A DNA stretch of 64,000 nt, taken from contig NZ_PVNE01000010.1 of the NCBI RefSeq assembly GCF_003001905.1, positions 1 through 64,000 on the forward strand, given 5' to 3'. The notes under the pieces were generated by a model that saw only the letters and a list, made by a program, of their open reading frames with translations, was not told the origin of the DNA and searched no databases. This stretch comes from Planifilum fimeticola. Its GTDB lineage: Bacteria; Bacillota; Bacilli; Thermoactinomycetales; DSM-44946. The position numbers were made by a program, and so were the translations under genes. Shown piece by piece: positions 15,393 through 24,377 of the stretch. How positions within the stretch are numbered: the first letter of the stretch is position 1; each line of letters begins with the position of its first letter.

Positions 15393-18124
15393 GTGTCGGA
15401 GAAGAGTCGCTGGGTGGATTGGGAGGCCGACCGGGTGGCGGCTCACTTTGAGGTGGATCCCGCCGTCGGCCTGGACAAGGGGGAGGCCGAAAGACGGCTG
15501 AAGGCGGTGGGCCCCAACCGGTTGAGCGAGGGGGAGAAGATCTCTCCCTTCATCGTGTTTCTCAATCAGTTCAAGGATTTCATGGTGCTCGTCCTGCTGG
15601 CCGCCACCCTCATCTCGGGGCTTCTGGGCGAATATCTGGATGCGGCGGCCATCATCGCCATCGTCTTTTTAAACGCCATCCTCGGCTTTGTGCAGGAGGT
15701 GCGGGCGGAGCGGTCCCTGACCGCGCTCAAGGAGCTGTCCGCCCCGACGGCCCGGGTGCTGCGCGGAGGGGTGTGGGAGCGGGTTCCCGCCGCCGACCTG
15801 GTGCCGGGGGACATCGTTGCCCTGGAGAGCGGGGATCGCATCCCGGCGGATGTGCGCCTGATCCGGGCCGAAAGTTTGTACGTGGAGGAGTCGGCGATGA
15901 CGGGAGAATCCGTTCCCGTGAGCAAATCGGCGGAGCGCCTTCCCCGGGCGGACGTGCCCCTGGGGGACCGGAAGAACATGGGTTACATGGGGACGATGGT
16001 GGTCCGGGGGAGCGGAACGGGGATCGTCGTCCACACCGGGATGGGAACGGAGATGGGGAGGATCGCCCACCTGATCCAGACGGCGGAGCAGATGGAGACG
16101 CCGCTGCAGCGCCGACTGGAACAGCTGGGGAAAGTGCTGATCGTCGTGGCGCTGTTTTTGACGGGCATGGTGGTGGTGGCCGGAGTGCTCCACGGCCATG
16201 AGCTTTATGAGATGTTTTTGGCGGGGGTCAGCCTGGCGGTGGCGGCCATCCCCGAGGGGTTGCCGGCGATCGTGACGATCGCGCTGGCGCTGGGGGTGCA
16301 GCGGATGATCCGGCGGAAGGCGATCGTGCGCCGGTTGCCGTCGGTGGAGACCCTGGGCTGCGCTTCGGTGATTTGCTCGGATAAGACGGGGACCTTGACC
16401 CAGAACAAGATGACGGTCACCCGGGTGTGGGCGGACGGTCGGCTCTATGAGGTGACGGGAACCGGCTACGACCCGTCGGGAAGGTTCCTGCTGGAGAAGC
16501 GGGAGGCGTCCCCCCGCCGGTCGGAGGCCCTGCGGCGGCTGCTGGAGATCGGAGTGTTGTGCAACAACGCCTCCCTGGTGCGGGAGGAGGGAGGCGGCAT
16601 GCTCCGCCGGAAAAAAGAAGGGTGGCGCATCGACGGAGATCCCACGGAGGGAGCCCTGCTGGTGGTCGGAGCCAAAGGGGGCATCCGTCGGGAGGAGATC
16701 GACCGTCGTTGGAAGCGGGTGAAGGAGTACCCCTTCGACTCGGAACGGAAGAGGATGTCCGTCTTGGTGGAAGGGCCGGGGGGCGAGCGGATGCTGCTCG
16801 TCAAGGGGGCCCGGATGTGCTGCTGGACCGGTGCACCCACATTCTCCGGAATGGGAAGGCGGTGCCCCTCAGCCAGACGCAGCGGGATGAAGCCCTGCGG
16901 ATGAACTCGCAGCTGGCGGCGATGGCCCTGCGGAACCTGGCCTTCGCCTACCGGGAATTTCCGGCGGGGAAGGACCCCGGGCCCGAGGAGAGGGCGGAGC
17001 GGAATCTGGTGTTCGTCGGCTTGGCGGGAATGATCGATCCGCCGCGGGATGAGGTGAAGGAGGCGATCCGCCTCTGCCGGCAGGCGGGCATCAAGCCGGT
17101 GATGATCACCGGGGACCACAAGGGGACGGCGGTGGCCATCGCCCGGCAGCTGGGCATCCTGAACGAAGGGGGTCTGGCCGTCGAAGGGCGGGAGCTGGAC
17201 CGCATGGGCGAGTCCGAGCTGCAGGAGAAGGTCAGCCGCATCGACGTCTATGCCCGGGTTTCCCCGGAGCACAAGCTGCGCATCGTGAAGGCCCTGCAGA
17301 AGGAAGGGCACGTGGTGGCGATGACCGGGGACGGGGTGAACGACGCGCCGGCGATCAAGGCGGCGGACATCGGCATCGCCATGGGGATCACGGGGACCGA
17401 CGTGTCCAAGGAAGCCTCCTCCCTGGTATTGGCCGACGACAATTTTGCCACGATCGTGGCCGCGGTCGAAGAGGGGAGGAGCATCTACGACAACATCCGC
17501 AAGTTCATCAGCTATCTTTTGGCGAGCAACGTGGGAGAGATCCTGGTGATGTTTCTGGCCATGCTGGCGGGCCTGCCCCTGCCGCTGGTGCCGATCCAGA
17601 TTTTGTGGGTCAATCTGGTGACGGACGGATTGCCGGCGATGGCCCTGGGGGTGGATCCGGCGGAGGAGGATACGATGCGCCGTCCGCCGCGGGACAGCCG
17701 GGAGAGCATCTTTGCCCGGGGAGTGGGCTGGAAGATCGTATCCCGGGGGCTGCTGATCGGTCTGGCCACCCTGGGGGCGTTCTGGGTGGCCTACTGGGAG
17801 TCGCCCGACGACCTGACGCGGGCCCAGACGGTGGCCTTCAGCACGCTGGTGATGGCGCAGCTGATCTACGTCTTCGACTGCCGGAGCAGCAAGTCCATCT
17901 TCCACCGGAACCCCCTGGAGAACCGCTCCCTGGTGCTGGCGGTGTTGTCTTCCGTCCTGATCCTCTTTATCATAATTTATTGTGCGCCCCTGCAGCCCAT
18001 CTTCCACACCGTGGCCATCGGCGTCCGGGAATGGATGCTGATCATCGCCGTGTCGACCCTTCCCTTCCTGCTGGCCGGGGGAGTCGATGCCGTCAGAGGG
18101 ATGAGGCATGCGGTGCGCAAATAG
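15393..18124 (+). pseudogene. Ca2+-transporting P-type ATPase, copy 2 (yloB-like), same frameshift
   Basis: The second tandem copy encodes about 910 residues if one base is restored. It has the same GTG start behind AGAGGGGGCG and the same motifs (DKTGT, PEGLPA, TGDGVNDAPA, NLVTDGLPAMALG). The same missing C occurs at 16810-16812, and the zero frame stops at 16902-16904. The last 60 or so codons differ from copy 1 (for example a more hydrophobic ILFIIIYCAPLQ stretch). The enzyme would expel Ca2+ from the cytoplasm using ATP. In B. subtilis a single yloB lies between rqcH and yicC. Only 28 bases separate this copy from dapF, so they are probably co-transcribed. Confidence 0.85.
15513..17863 (+). 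repeat. near-identical 2.35-kb core, copy 2
   Basis: Partner of 12559-14909: same length, no indels seen, a single difference noticed at 15897. The next mismatch at 17864 (A versus G14910, Ile versus Val) marks the right end of the tract. Confidence 0.85.
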
Positions 18125-18152
18125 GGAAAAAACGATGTGAGGAGTTTGTGAG

Positions 18153-18995
18153 ATGACCTGGACCTTCACCAAAATGCAGGGGCTGGGCAATGATTTTGTC
18201 GTGGTTTCCCGTTCCGCCCTGCCGGAGGATGCGCCGGAAAGGGCCCGCGCTCTCTGCGACCGCCATTTCGGCGTCGGCGCCGACGGGCTGGTCTTCGTGT
18301 TGCCCTCGGAAAAGGCCGACGTGGCCATGCGCATCTTCAATCCGGACGGGACGGAGGCGGAACAGTGCGGGAATGCGGTTCGCTGTGTGGCCAGATATTT
18401 TTTTGAACGGATCTCGGGAGAGAAACGGGAGCTGACGGTGGAGACGCGGGCGGGACTGCAACGCGTGGAGCTGGAGGTTTCGAAAGGACGTGTAGTCGCC
18501 GTTTGCGTCGACATGGGGCGGCCGATTCTGCAGGGGCGGGAGATTCCCACTGCCGTCGACCGGGAGAGGGTGGTGGAGGAGCCGCTGGAGGTGGACGGCG
18601 CCCGATTCCGGTTTACCGCCGTTTCCATGGGAAATCCCCACGCCGTCGTCCAGGTGGAGGATGCGCCGTCCTTTCCGGTGGAGGAGTGGGGCCCCCGGTT
18701 GGAAACCCATCCGCTCTTTCCCCGGAAAACCAACGTGGAATTTATCACGGTCCGCTCTCCCCGGGAGATCGACATGCGCGTGTGGGAGCGGGGGGTCGGC
18801 CAGACGTTGGCCTGCGGCTCCGGCGCCTGCGCCGCCGTGGTGGCCGCCGTCCTGACGGGAAAGGCCGAACGGGAGGCCACCGTCCATCTTCTTGGCGGGG
18901 ATTTGCACATCCGGTGGGACGAGAAAAGCGATCGTGTCTTCATGACCGGTCCGGCCGAGTTTGTGTTTGAAGGCGAATGGCCCGGCTTTGAATGA
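18153..18995 (+). CDS. dapF: diaminopimelate epimerase
   Basis: A 280-residue enzyme converting LL- to meso-diaminopimelate for lysine and peptidoglycan synthesis. It has GLGNDF at residues 10-15, the first catalytic Cys72 in QCGNAVRC, and the second catalytic Cys221 in ACGSGAC; both halves of the pseudo-symmetric fold are present. Length and motifs are normal for the family. ATG 18153 follows TGAGGAG. It lies 28 bases after the second ATPase copy and is closed by a strong terminator at 19111-19144. Meso-DAP in the wall fits a Gram-positive spore former. Confidence 0.95.
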   Translation: MTWTFTKMQGLGNDFVVVSRSALPEDAPERARALCDRHFGVGADGLVFVLPSEKADVAMRIFNPDGTEAEQCGNAVRCVARYFFERISGEKRELTVETRAGLQRVELEVSKGRVVAVCVDMGRPILQGREIPTAVDRERVVEEPLEVDGARFRFTAVSMGNPHAVVQVEDAPSFPVEEWGPRLETHPLFPRKTNVEFITVRSPREIDMRVWERGVGQTLACGSGACAAVVAAVLTGKAEREATVHLLGGDLHIRWDEKSDRVFMTGPAEFVFEGEWPGFE

Positions 18996-19110
18996 TAAGG
19001 CGTGCCGGGAGGTTCTGATCGGCCGGGAAAAGACGGCTTTTGCGGGTCGTGCCTACGATGCCTCGCCTTCAGGCGCGGTGGGCCGGAGTTTTTCCGAATC
19101 TGAAGGCGTC

Positions 19111-19144
19111 GGCGCCGAAATTTCGGCGCCATTTTCTTTTTTCG
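19111..19144 (+). terminator. intrinsic terminator after dapF
   Basis: A perfect 20-base palindrome GGCGCCGAAATTTCGGCGCC (19111-19130) is followed by ATTTTCTTTTTT. It is the main structure in the 393-base gap 18996-19388. The rest of that gap holds a CTGAACAG/CTGTTCAG complementary pair (about 19153-19217), no supportable gene, and the MerR-type promoter. Confidence 0.85.
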
Positions 19145-19326
19145 CCGACGATCTGAACAGGTCTGTCGGTTTGAGCGGGAAACCCTTTTGGGTGGATGCG
19201 CCTTCGTGCTGTTCAGGCCGATTCGAAAAAAATTTTGTTTAATTGTGAGTTCCCATCGAAGGAGTTTGATGGCCTCAATCCCCATTTCCTTGACAAGGAT
19301 TCGAAAAAATGGGATTAACACAAAAG

Positions 19327-19356
19327 TTGACGTTTCCGTAAACGTTAAAATAGAAT
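19327..19356 (+). promoter_or_regulatory. MerR-type operator/promoter
   Basis: TTGACG (19327-19332) and TAGAAT (19351-19356) are 18 bases apart. The spacer contains inverted arms ACGTTT (19330-19335) and AAACGT (19340-19345) around CCGT. A dyad between -35 and -10 in a stretched spacer is the usual MerR-family arrangement, so the adjacent merR-like gene probably controls this promoter and the downstream acyl-CoA genes. Confidence 0.65.
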
Positions 19357-19388
19357 AAAAAAAGAAGATTGCGTCTTGGAGGAGGACG

Positions 19389-19781
19389 ATGTCCGAATAT
19401 ACCATCTCCGACCTGGCTCAGATGTACGATACCACCACCCGAACGATCCGCTACTATGAGGAGTTGGGCCTCCTCCAGCCGAAGCGGATCGGTGCCCGCC
19501 GGATCTATTCGGATCGGGACCGGGTGCGGCTGAAGTTGATTTTGAGGGGACGGCGACTCGGTTTTCGCCTGGATGAGATTCGGGAGATGCTGGAATGGTA
19601 TGACCTCGATCCCACGGAAGTGTATCAGCTGCGGGAGGTGATCCGGAAGGGAGACGAAAAACTGGCCCAGATCGAGGAGCAGATACGGGATTTGCAGGCC
19701 GTCCGTGAGGAGCTACTGGAACTTCGCGCGCAGATGCAGCAGCTTCTTGAAGAAAAAACCCGGGGAGGAAGGGAATCATGA
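19389..19781 (+). CDS. MerR-family transcriptional regulator
   Basis: A 130-residue protein: winged helix-turn-helix at residues 4-70 (TISDLAQMYDTTTRTIRYYEELGLL) and a long C-terminal coiled coil (about 80-125). There are no cysteines in the C-terminal part, so metal sensing of the classical type is unlikely. Together with the downstream genes it resembles LiuR-like regulators of branched-chain or fatty acyl-CoA catabolism (inference). The start follows GGAGGAC with good spacing. Its stop overlaps the start of the dehydrogenase by four bases. A dyad-bearing promoter lies directly upstream. Confidence 0.9.
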   Translation: MSEYTISDLAQMYDTTTRTIRYYEELGLLQPKRIGARRIYSDRDRVRLKLILRGRRLGFRLDEIREMLEWYDLDPTEVYQLREVIRKGDEKLAQIEEQIRDLQAVREELLELRAQMQQLLEEKTRGGRES

Positions 19782-21397
19782 AATTTCAATCCTACGCGTA
19801 CGGTCAAAATCATTGGCTGAAGGACCGCGATTTACAGGTGATCCTTTCCCGCTACTGGCCCGCCTGGCGGGAGCATGCCGAGGAACTGGAATCATACGGC
19901 CTGCTTGCCGGAACCGAAATCTATGAAGCCGTGTACCACATCGATCACGATGCGCCGCCGGTGCTGGTGATGCACGACTTGGACGGAAACCGGGTGGATC
20001 GCGTCCGATTGAGCCCCGTGGAATCCCGGCTGCTCAAACGGATTGCGCCGATGAACCGGCCTCCCTATGAAGGAGGAAGCTGGCACCACCATTTCGCCCT
20101 GGGCTATCTCGTCGCCGATCCGGGGCTGTATTGCGTCATCACCATCACCGGACAGACGGCCTATGCGATTCACAAGTACGCTCCGGAGCACGCGGAATGG
20201 AAGGAGAAATTGCTGTCCGGTGAAGCCTTCGGGGCGACCTGGATGACGGAGAGCCAGGGGGGGAGCGACCTCGGTGCCAACCAGACGGTGGCGCGCTTCG
20301 ACGGGGAGGTGTGGCGCCTCACCGGAGACAAATATTTTGCCAGCGGCGCCGGCCTGACGGATATGGCCATCGTGACGGCCCGGCCGGAAGGCGCGCAGGC
20401 GGGTCCCAAGGGATTGGCGCTGTTTCTCGTGCCGCGCCTCAATCGCGGCGGGGAACTGAACTATCGGGTGCGCCGCCTGAAGGACAAGAGCGCCACGCGG
20501 GCGGTTCCTTCGGGGGAGGCGGAACTGGAGAACAGCGAGGCTTATCTGGTGGGACGGGCGGAGGAAGGCATCTATTACACCCTGGAAAATCTCACCGTTT
20601 CCCGCCTGGCCAATGCCATCGGGGCCATGGGGGTTGCCAAGAAGGCGCATCTGGAAGTGGAGGAGCGGGTTCGCCGGCGCAGTTCCTTCGGACGGAAGCT
20701 TGAGGACCATCCCCTGATCCGGAGGGATTTGGTCGATTTGGCGGTGCGGATGGCCGGGGGAACCGCGTTGGCCTTCCACGCCATCGACGCCTTCGACCGC
20801 TCCTGGCATGAGCGCCCCCCCTACTCGGCGTCCTATCATTATGCCCGTTTTCTCAGCCATATGGCGAAAAACCGGACCGCTGACCACTCGGCGGAGATCA
20901 CCCGGATGGCCATGGAATTGTTTGGCGGCCTGGGATTCCTGGAGGAATATGCGGTGGCCAGGTGGCACCGGGAGGCCCTGATCACGCCGATTTGGGAAGG
21001 ACCGAGCAACATCCAGGCGCTGGATCTGTTGGAAGCGGTGCAGAAGAAGCGGGCCCACGAAGGGTTTTTGGCCGAATTCATCCCTCTCCTGGATCGGATC
21101 GGAACCCCTGAAGCGAAGCTGGCGAAGGAGACGATCGAAGGGGTGTTTGAGCAGGCTGCGGGGGTTTCGCCGGAGGCGGCCCAGTGGTACGCGAAACATT
21201 GGGTGGTTCGCCTGTCCGATGCCGCCCAGGTGGCCTTGCTCTACGACCTGGCGGATCACGGCGGGGACCGGTACGCCCGATTGGCCGAGCTGTATGCCCG
21301 GCGTTTTCTCCGAGGGGAGGAATATCCCGACTGGGCGATGCAGGAGCCTCAAGTATGGGGAGGAGAGATGATCGATGAAAAAGTTCGTCGTGCATGA
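19778..21397 (+). CDS. AidB-like acyl-CoA dehydrogenase
   Basis: A 539-residue flavoprotein, longer than the usual 380-residue acyl-CoA dehydrogenase because of an N-terminal extension and a C-terminal helical domain, as in AidB. Visible elements include MTESQGGSDLGANQT (about residues 152-166), TGDKYFASG (about 184-192), an arginine-rich RRSSFGRKLEDHPLI segment (about 306-320), and the AMELFGGLGFLEEY flavin/subunit segment (about 377-390). Such enzymes oxidise isovaleryl-CoA-like or related substrates, and some bind DNA. Coupled by ATGA to merR and followed in overlap by an acyl-CoA ligase, so a catabolic role is more likely than DNA-damage response. Confidence 0.88.
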   Translation: MKFQSYAYGQNHWLKDRDLQVILSRYWPAWREHAEELESYGLLAGTEIYEAVYHIDHDAPPVLVMHDLDGNRVDRVRLSPVESRLLKRIAPMNRPPYEGGSWHHHFALGYLVADPGLYCVITITGQTAYAIHKYAPEHAEWKEKLLSGEAFGATWMTESQGGSDLGANQTVARFDGEVWRLTGDKYFASGAGLTDMAIVTARPEGAQAGPKGLALFLVPRLNRGGELNYRVRRLKDKSATRAVPSGEAELENSEAYLVGRAEEGIYYTLENLTVSRLANAIGAMGVAKKAHLEVEERVRRRSSFGRKLEDHPLIRRDLVDLAVRMAGGTALAFHAIDAFDRSWHERPPYSASYHYARFLSHMAKNRTADHSAEITRMAMELFGGLGFLEEYAVARWHREALITPIWEGPSNIQALDLLEAVQKKRAHEGFLAEFIPLLDRIGTPEAKLAKETIEGVFEQAAGVSPEAAQWYAKHWVVRLSDAAQVALLYDLADHGGDRYARLAELYARRFLRGEEYPDWAMQEPQVWGGEMIDEKVRRA

Positions 21398-22949
21398 GCT
21401 CTTGCACCACACCCTGATGAACCGGCCGGATTCGGAGATCGTGAGCGGCCCGGTCCGTCTGACCTATGAAAAGATGTATGAGCGGATCCTCCGGCTGGCC
21501 GACCGGCTGGGGCGCATGGGGATCGGACGGGGAACGGTGGTGGGGGTGATGGATGTCAACAGCCATCGCTATCTGGAACTCCACTACGCCCTGTCCATGC
21601 TCGGTGCCGTGATCCACACCCTCAATTTCCGGCTGTCGGGAGAGGATCTCGCCTATACCATCCGCCACGCCGAAGACGAGTGGCTCTTCGTGTGGGACGG
21701 ATTTGCGGAGGCGGCAAAGCCGTTGCGGCGGCTGGTGCCCAATTGGGTGTGGCTGTCGGAGGACGCCGAGGGTCCCGAGCCGGGCACTCCCACCTACGAG
21801 GGACTGGTGGAGGAGGGAAGGGCCACGGAGCCGCAGTCCGCGGATGATGTGGACGAAACCGCTCCGTATTCCCTCTTTTACACCACGGGCACGACCGGTC
21901 GGCCCAAGGGGCTTTTGTACCGCCACCGGGACATCCTGTGGGCTTCCCTGCAGATGGCCCACCACCTTGCCCTGCACCGGACCGGCGCGTCAGTCAGGAG
22001 CGATGATGTGTTCATGCCGCTGATTCCCTTTTTCCACATCCACGGCTGGGGCACCACCATGTTTGTCCCGTACCTGGGGGCGAAACTGGTGCTTCCCGGC
22101 CGATCGGGGCCACGGGAACAGCTGGAACTGATCCGGAGGGAAGGGGTCACCTGGTGCAACATGGTGCCCACCCAGCTCCAGATGCTGCTCGGGGAGCTCG
22201 AGGAAGGGGAAACGCTTCCCCTCAAGGTGCTGACCGGAGGAAGCCCCCTTCCCACGGGACTCGCCCGGAAGGCCCGGGCCAGGGATGTGTCGTACTCCCT
22301 GATCTACGGGGGGTCGGACCAGCTGGGGGCGAGCATCGCCGTGGTCCCCGAAGGGATGGACCCTGCATCCCCGGAGGCGGATCAGATCCTGGCCACCCGC
22401 ATGCGGGCCATGCCGATGGTGGAGATCGAGGTGCGCGACAAAAGCGGGAGCCTGGTGCCCCGGGACGGGAAGACCATCGGGGAAGTCTGGGTGCGGAGCC
22501 CGTGGCTGCCTTCGGGTTACTACAAGGATCCGGAGCGGTCCGAGGAAAGCTACGTGGACGGATGGTTCCGGAGCGGGGATCTGGCTGTTCAGCATCCCGA
22601 CGGCACCCTGTACGTGGCAGACAGGGAAAAGGATGCGGTGAAAAGCGGCGGCGAATGGATTCCCTGCGGGGTTTTGGAAAGCGTTTTGTCGGAGCATCCC
22701 AAAGTGGAAGCGGCGGCGGTGGTTGCCAAGCCCGACGAGCGTTGGGGGGCACGGCCGCTCGCGGCGGTAAAGGTCCGGGAGCCAGTGGAGAAGGAGGAAC
22801 TGGCCCGATATCTCGAAGAACGGGTGAAGGAAGGGCGGATCGCCAAGTTTTGGGTCCCCGACGACTTCGTGTTTGTGCAGGATTTGCCCGTAACCAGCGC
22901 GGGGAAGGTGCACAAGGCGGCCCTGCGCGAGAGATTGGGACTGGCATGA
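21375..22949 (+). CDS. AMP-forming acyl-CoA synthetase
   Basis: A 524-residue ANL-superfamily enzyme activating a carboxylic acid to its acyl-CoA via an acyl-adenylate. Core motifs: A3 YTTGTTGRPKG near residues 170-180, the A5 segment YGGSDQLGAS near 312-321 (family position YGxTE, here with SD), A7 SGDLAV near 398-403, A8 ADREKDAVKSGGEWI near 412-426, and the C-terminal catalytic Lys in TSAGKVHK near 510-517. ATG 21375 overlaps the dehydrogenase end by 23 bases. The substrate is probably a medium- or long-chain fatty or branched acid. A strong terminator follows at 22972. Confidence 0.9.
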   Translation: MKKFVVHELLHHTLMNRPDSEIVSGPVRLTYEKMYERILRLADRLGRMGIGRGTVVGVMDVNSHRYLELHYALSMLGAVIHTLNFRLSGEDLAYTIRHAEDEWLFVWDGFAEAAKPLRRLVPNWVWLSEDAEGPEPGTPTYEGLVEEGRATEPQSADDVDETAPYSLFYTTGTTGRPKGLLYRHRDILWASLQMAHHLALHRTGASVRSDDVFMPLIPFFHIHGWGTTMFVPYLGAKLVLPGRSGPREQLELIRREGVTWCNMVPTQLQMLLGELEEGETLPLKVLTGGSPLPTGLARKARARDVSYSLIYGGSDQLGASIAVVPEGMDPASPEADQILATRMRAMPMVEIEVRDKSGSLVPRDGKTIGEVWVRSPWLPSGYYKDPERSEESYVDGWFRSGDLAVQHPDGTLYVADREKDAVKSGGEWIPCGVLESVLSEHPKVEAAAVVAKPDERWGARPLAAVKVREPVEKEELARYLEERVKEGRIAKFWVPDDFVFVQDLPVTSAGKVHKAALRERLGLA

Positions 22950-22971
22950 TGAGGGGCACCAGCGGGGATCT

Positions 22972-22999
22972 GGCGTCGGCAAAGCCGACGCCATTTTTT
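22972..22999 (+). terminator. intrinsic terminator of the acyl-CoA operon
   Basis: A perfect 9-bp GGCGTCGGC/GCCGACGCC stem with an AAA loop is followed by ATTTTTT, 23 bases after the ligase stop codon. Confidence 0.9.
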
Positions 23000-23118
23000 G
23001 CGTCCGGGTATTGAAGAATCGCCCTGTTGGGCGGAGAATGGAGATGAGAGGGAGCGTTTTTCGATGCGGCGGCGATTTCTCCGCGCGTCTTTTTATCCGG
23101 TGAAGGGAGGGTTGGGCC

Positions 23119-23901
23119 TTGACCGATCGGGTTTCCATCCCCTTGATCGACACCCACGTCCATTTTGACCGCTTTCCCGAGGCTGAAGCGGAGGCGATCA
23201 TCCGGCACGCCCGGGATGCGGGGGTGTGTCGGGTGTTCGCCGTGGCCATGGGGGAGGCGTCTTGTCATTCGCTTCTCCGATGGAAGGAGCGTTATCCGGA
23301 CTTTTTGGAGATCGCCTTCGGCGTTCATCCGGAGATGGAGGCCGGTGCGGGAGAGACCGAGCGGGTGTTGCGGCTCATCCGTCGGCATCGCGGGGTGATC
23401 CGGGCGGTGGGGGAAGTGGGTCTTCCGCATTATTCTCTGCCGGAGGGAAAGCGCTTGTTTCCGCCGCCTTCCGCGGTCAAGCGGTTGGAGTCTTTTCTCG
23501 AGGTCGCCCGGGAACTGGATCTGCCGGTGTCTCTCCACGCCGTCCACGCGATGGCCGCCCCCGCCCTGAGGCTTTTGAAGAAGCACCGGGTGAGACGCGC
23601 CGTCTTTCACTGGTTGAAGGCGCCATTTGATGTGGTCGATGCCATCGTGGAGGCTGGGTATCTCGTGTCCGTCACCCCGGACGTGTCGGTTCGGGAGCGG
23701 GACCGCGACCTGGTGCGGCGGGTTCCTTTGTCTTCCCTGGTGCTGGAGACGGATGCACCGTGGGAATACGAAAAGGGCCGCCCTTCCGAACCGGCGTGGG
23801 TTCGGCGGGTGGCTGAGGAAGTGGCGAGAATCAAAGGGTGTTCCTTGGATGAAGTGGGACGCGTGACGACGAGAAACGCTCTGGCATGGTCGGGGGATTA
23901 G
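23119..23901 (+). CDS. TatD-family metal-dependent hydrolase
   Basis: A 260-residue amidohydrolase-fold protein. It has the metal-binding DTHVHFD at residues 11-17 (His13, His15), a catalytic/bridging Glu in GEVGLPHY (about 94-101), a conserved His in the HAVHA segment, and the terminal Asp in LETDAPW. The family includes 3'-to-5' DNases and esterases; the exact substrate is not known. GLPHY replaces the more usual GLDYY, so it is a divergent member. It starts with TTG behind GAAGGGAGGG. It appears to be a single-gene transcript between two terminators. Confidence 0.85.
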   Translation: MTDRVSIPLIDTHVHFDRFPEAEAEAIIRHARDAGVCRVFAVAMGEASCHSLLRWKERYPDFLEIAFGVHPEMEAGAGETERVLRLIRRHRGVIRAVGEVGLPHYSLPEGKRLFPPPSAVKRLESFLEVARELDLPVSLHAVHAMAAPALRLLKKHRVRRAVFHWLKAPFDVVDAIVEAGYLVSVTPDVSVRERDRDLVRRVPLSSLVLETDAPWEYEKGRPSEPAWVRRVAEEVARIKGCSLDEVGRVTTRNALAWSGD

Positions 23902-23951
23902 CGTGCGGTGCGGAGAAAAGGTCTCTGCATCAGGGCGGTTTGTTCGGAGGA

Positions 23952-23974
23952 GGGCGGCTTTGCCGCCCTGTTTG
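23952..23974 (+). terminator. intrinsic terminator after the TatD-like gene, possibly bidirectional
   Basis: A perfect GGGCGGC/GCCGCCC stem with a TTT loop is followed by TGTTT. It lies between the convergent TatD-like and SASP genes and could serve both, though the T-tract is short on either side. Confidence 0.6.
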
Positions 23975-24014
23975 CATCACGACGTCCGTTATCTGCGATC
24001 CGCGTCTGCCATGA

Positions 24015-24203
24015 TTACGGCACGGAGATCTGGCTCTGGGCCAGGGCGATCAGCCGTTTCACCATCTCGCCGCCCACGGAGCCGTTTGCCCGGGCCGTCG
24101 TGTCGGGACCCAGTTCAACCCCGAACTCCTGGGCGACTTCAAATTTCATCCGTTGGAGGGCATCGGCGGCTTCGGGAATGAGCAATCGATTTCTTCTCGG
24201 CAT
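24015..24203 (-). CDS. alpha/beta-type small acid-soluble spore protein
   Basis: A 62-residue SASP. It contains a GPR-protease-like site around FEVAQEFG (residues 21-28) and the conserved C-terminal DNA-binding block [20 protein letters not shown]. SASPs coat and protect DNA in the forespore and are degraded at germination as an amino-acid source. The start at ATG 24203 has CAGGGAG upstream; the longer frame extending to 24539 is not conserved. A forespore-type promoter candidate precedes it. It is monocistronic on the minus strand between two plus-strand genes. Confidence 0.93.
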   Translation of the reverse strand: MPRRNRLLIPEAADALQRMKFEVAQEFGVELGPDTTARANGSVGGEMVKRLIALAQSQISVP

Positions 24204-24237
24204 GGCTATCATCTCCCTGAAAAAGGGTTTGTGAGCT

Positions 24238-24268
24238 TTATAGTCTGCAAATTTTGGGGATTTATTCA
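24238..24268 (-). promoter_or_regulatory. candidate forespore (sigma-G/F-like) promoter of the SASP gene
   Basis: On the minus strand TGAATA (plus 24263-24268) resembles a sigma-G -35 element, and ACTATAA (plus 24238-24244) lies 18 bases further on, a partial match to the -10. The context, a SASP gene, supports forespore expression, but the match is imperfect. Confidence 0.4.
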
Positions 24269-24310
24269 TGAGGAGTGAAAATGAACCATTGGCGGGGGTG
24301 GATTTGTTCG

Positions 24311-24339
24311 CTTCGATCTTCGTCCGCTTTTGATATAAT
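24311..24339 (+). promoter_or_regulatory. promoter of pgi
   Basis: A perfect -10 TATAAT (24334-24339) is preceded by an extended TG (24331-24332). The -35 CTTCGA at 17-base spacing is weak, as is common for extended -10 promoters. The predicted start near 24346 excludes the ATG at 24342 and supports ATG 24378 as the pgi start. Confidence 0.7.
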
Positions 24340-24377
24340 GGATGATCGATATCATCAACGAGCATCGGGAGGGAATC

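Noticed and set aside
13512-15446. Minus-strand ORFs of hundreds of codons opposite the ATPases (also 16466-19405)
   Set aside because: They are shadows of the highly expressed plus-strand frames; Pro/Arg/His-rich, no motifs, and repeated only because the ATPase sequence is repeated.
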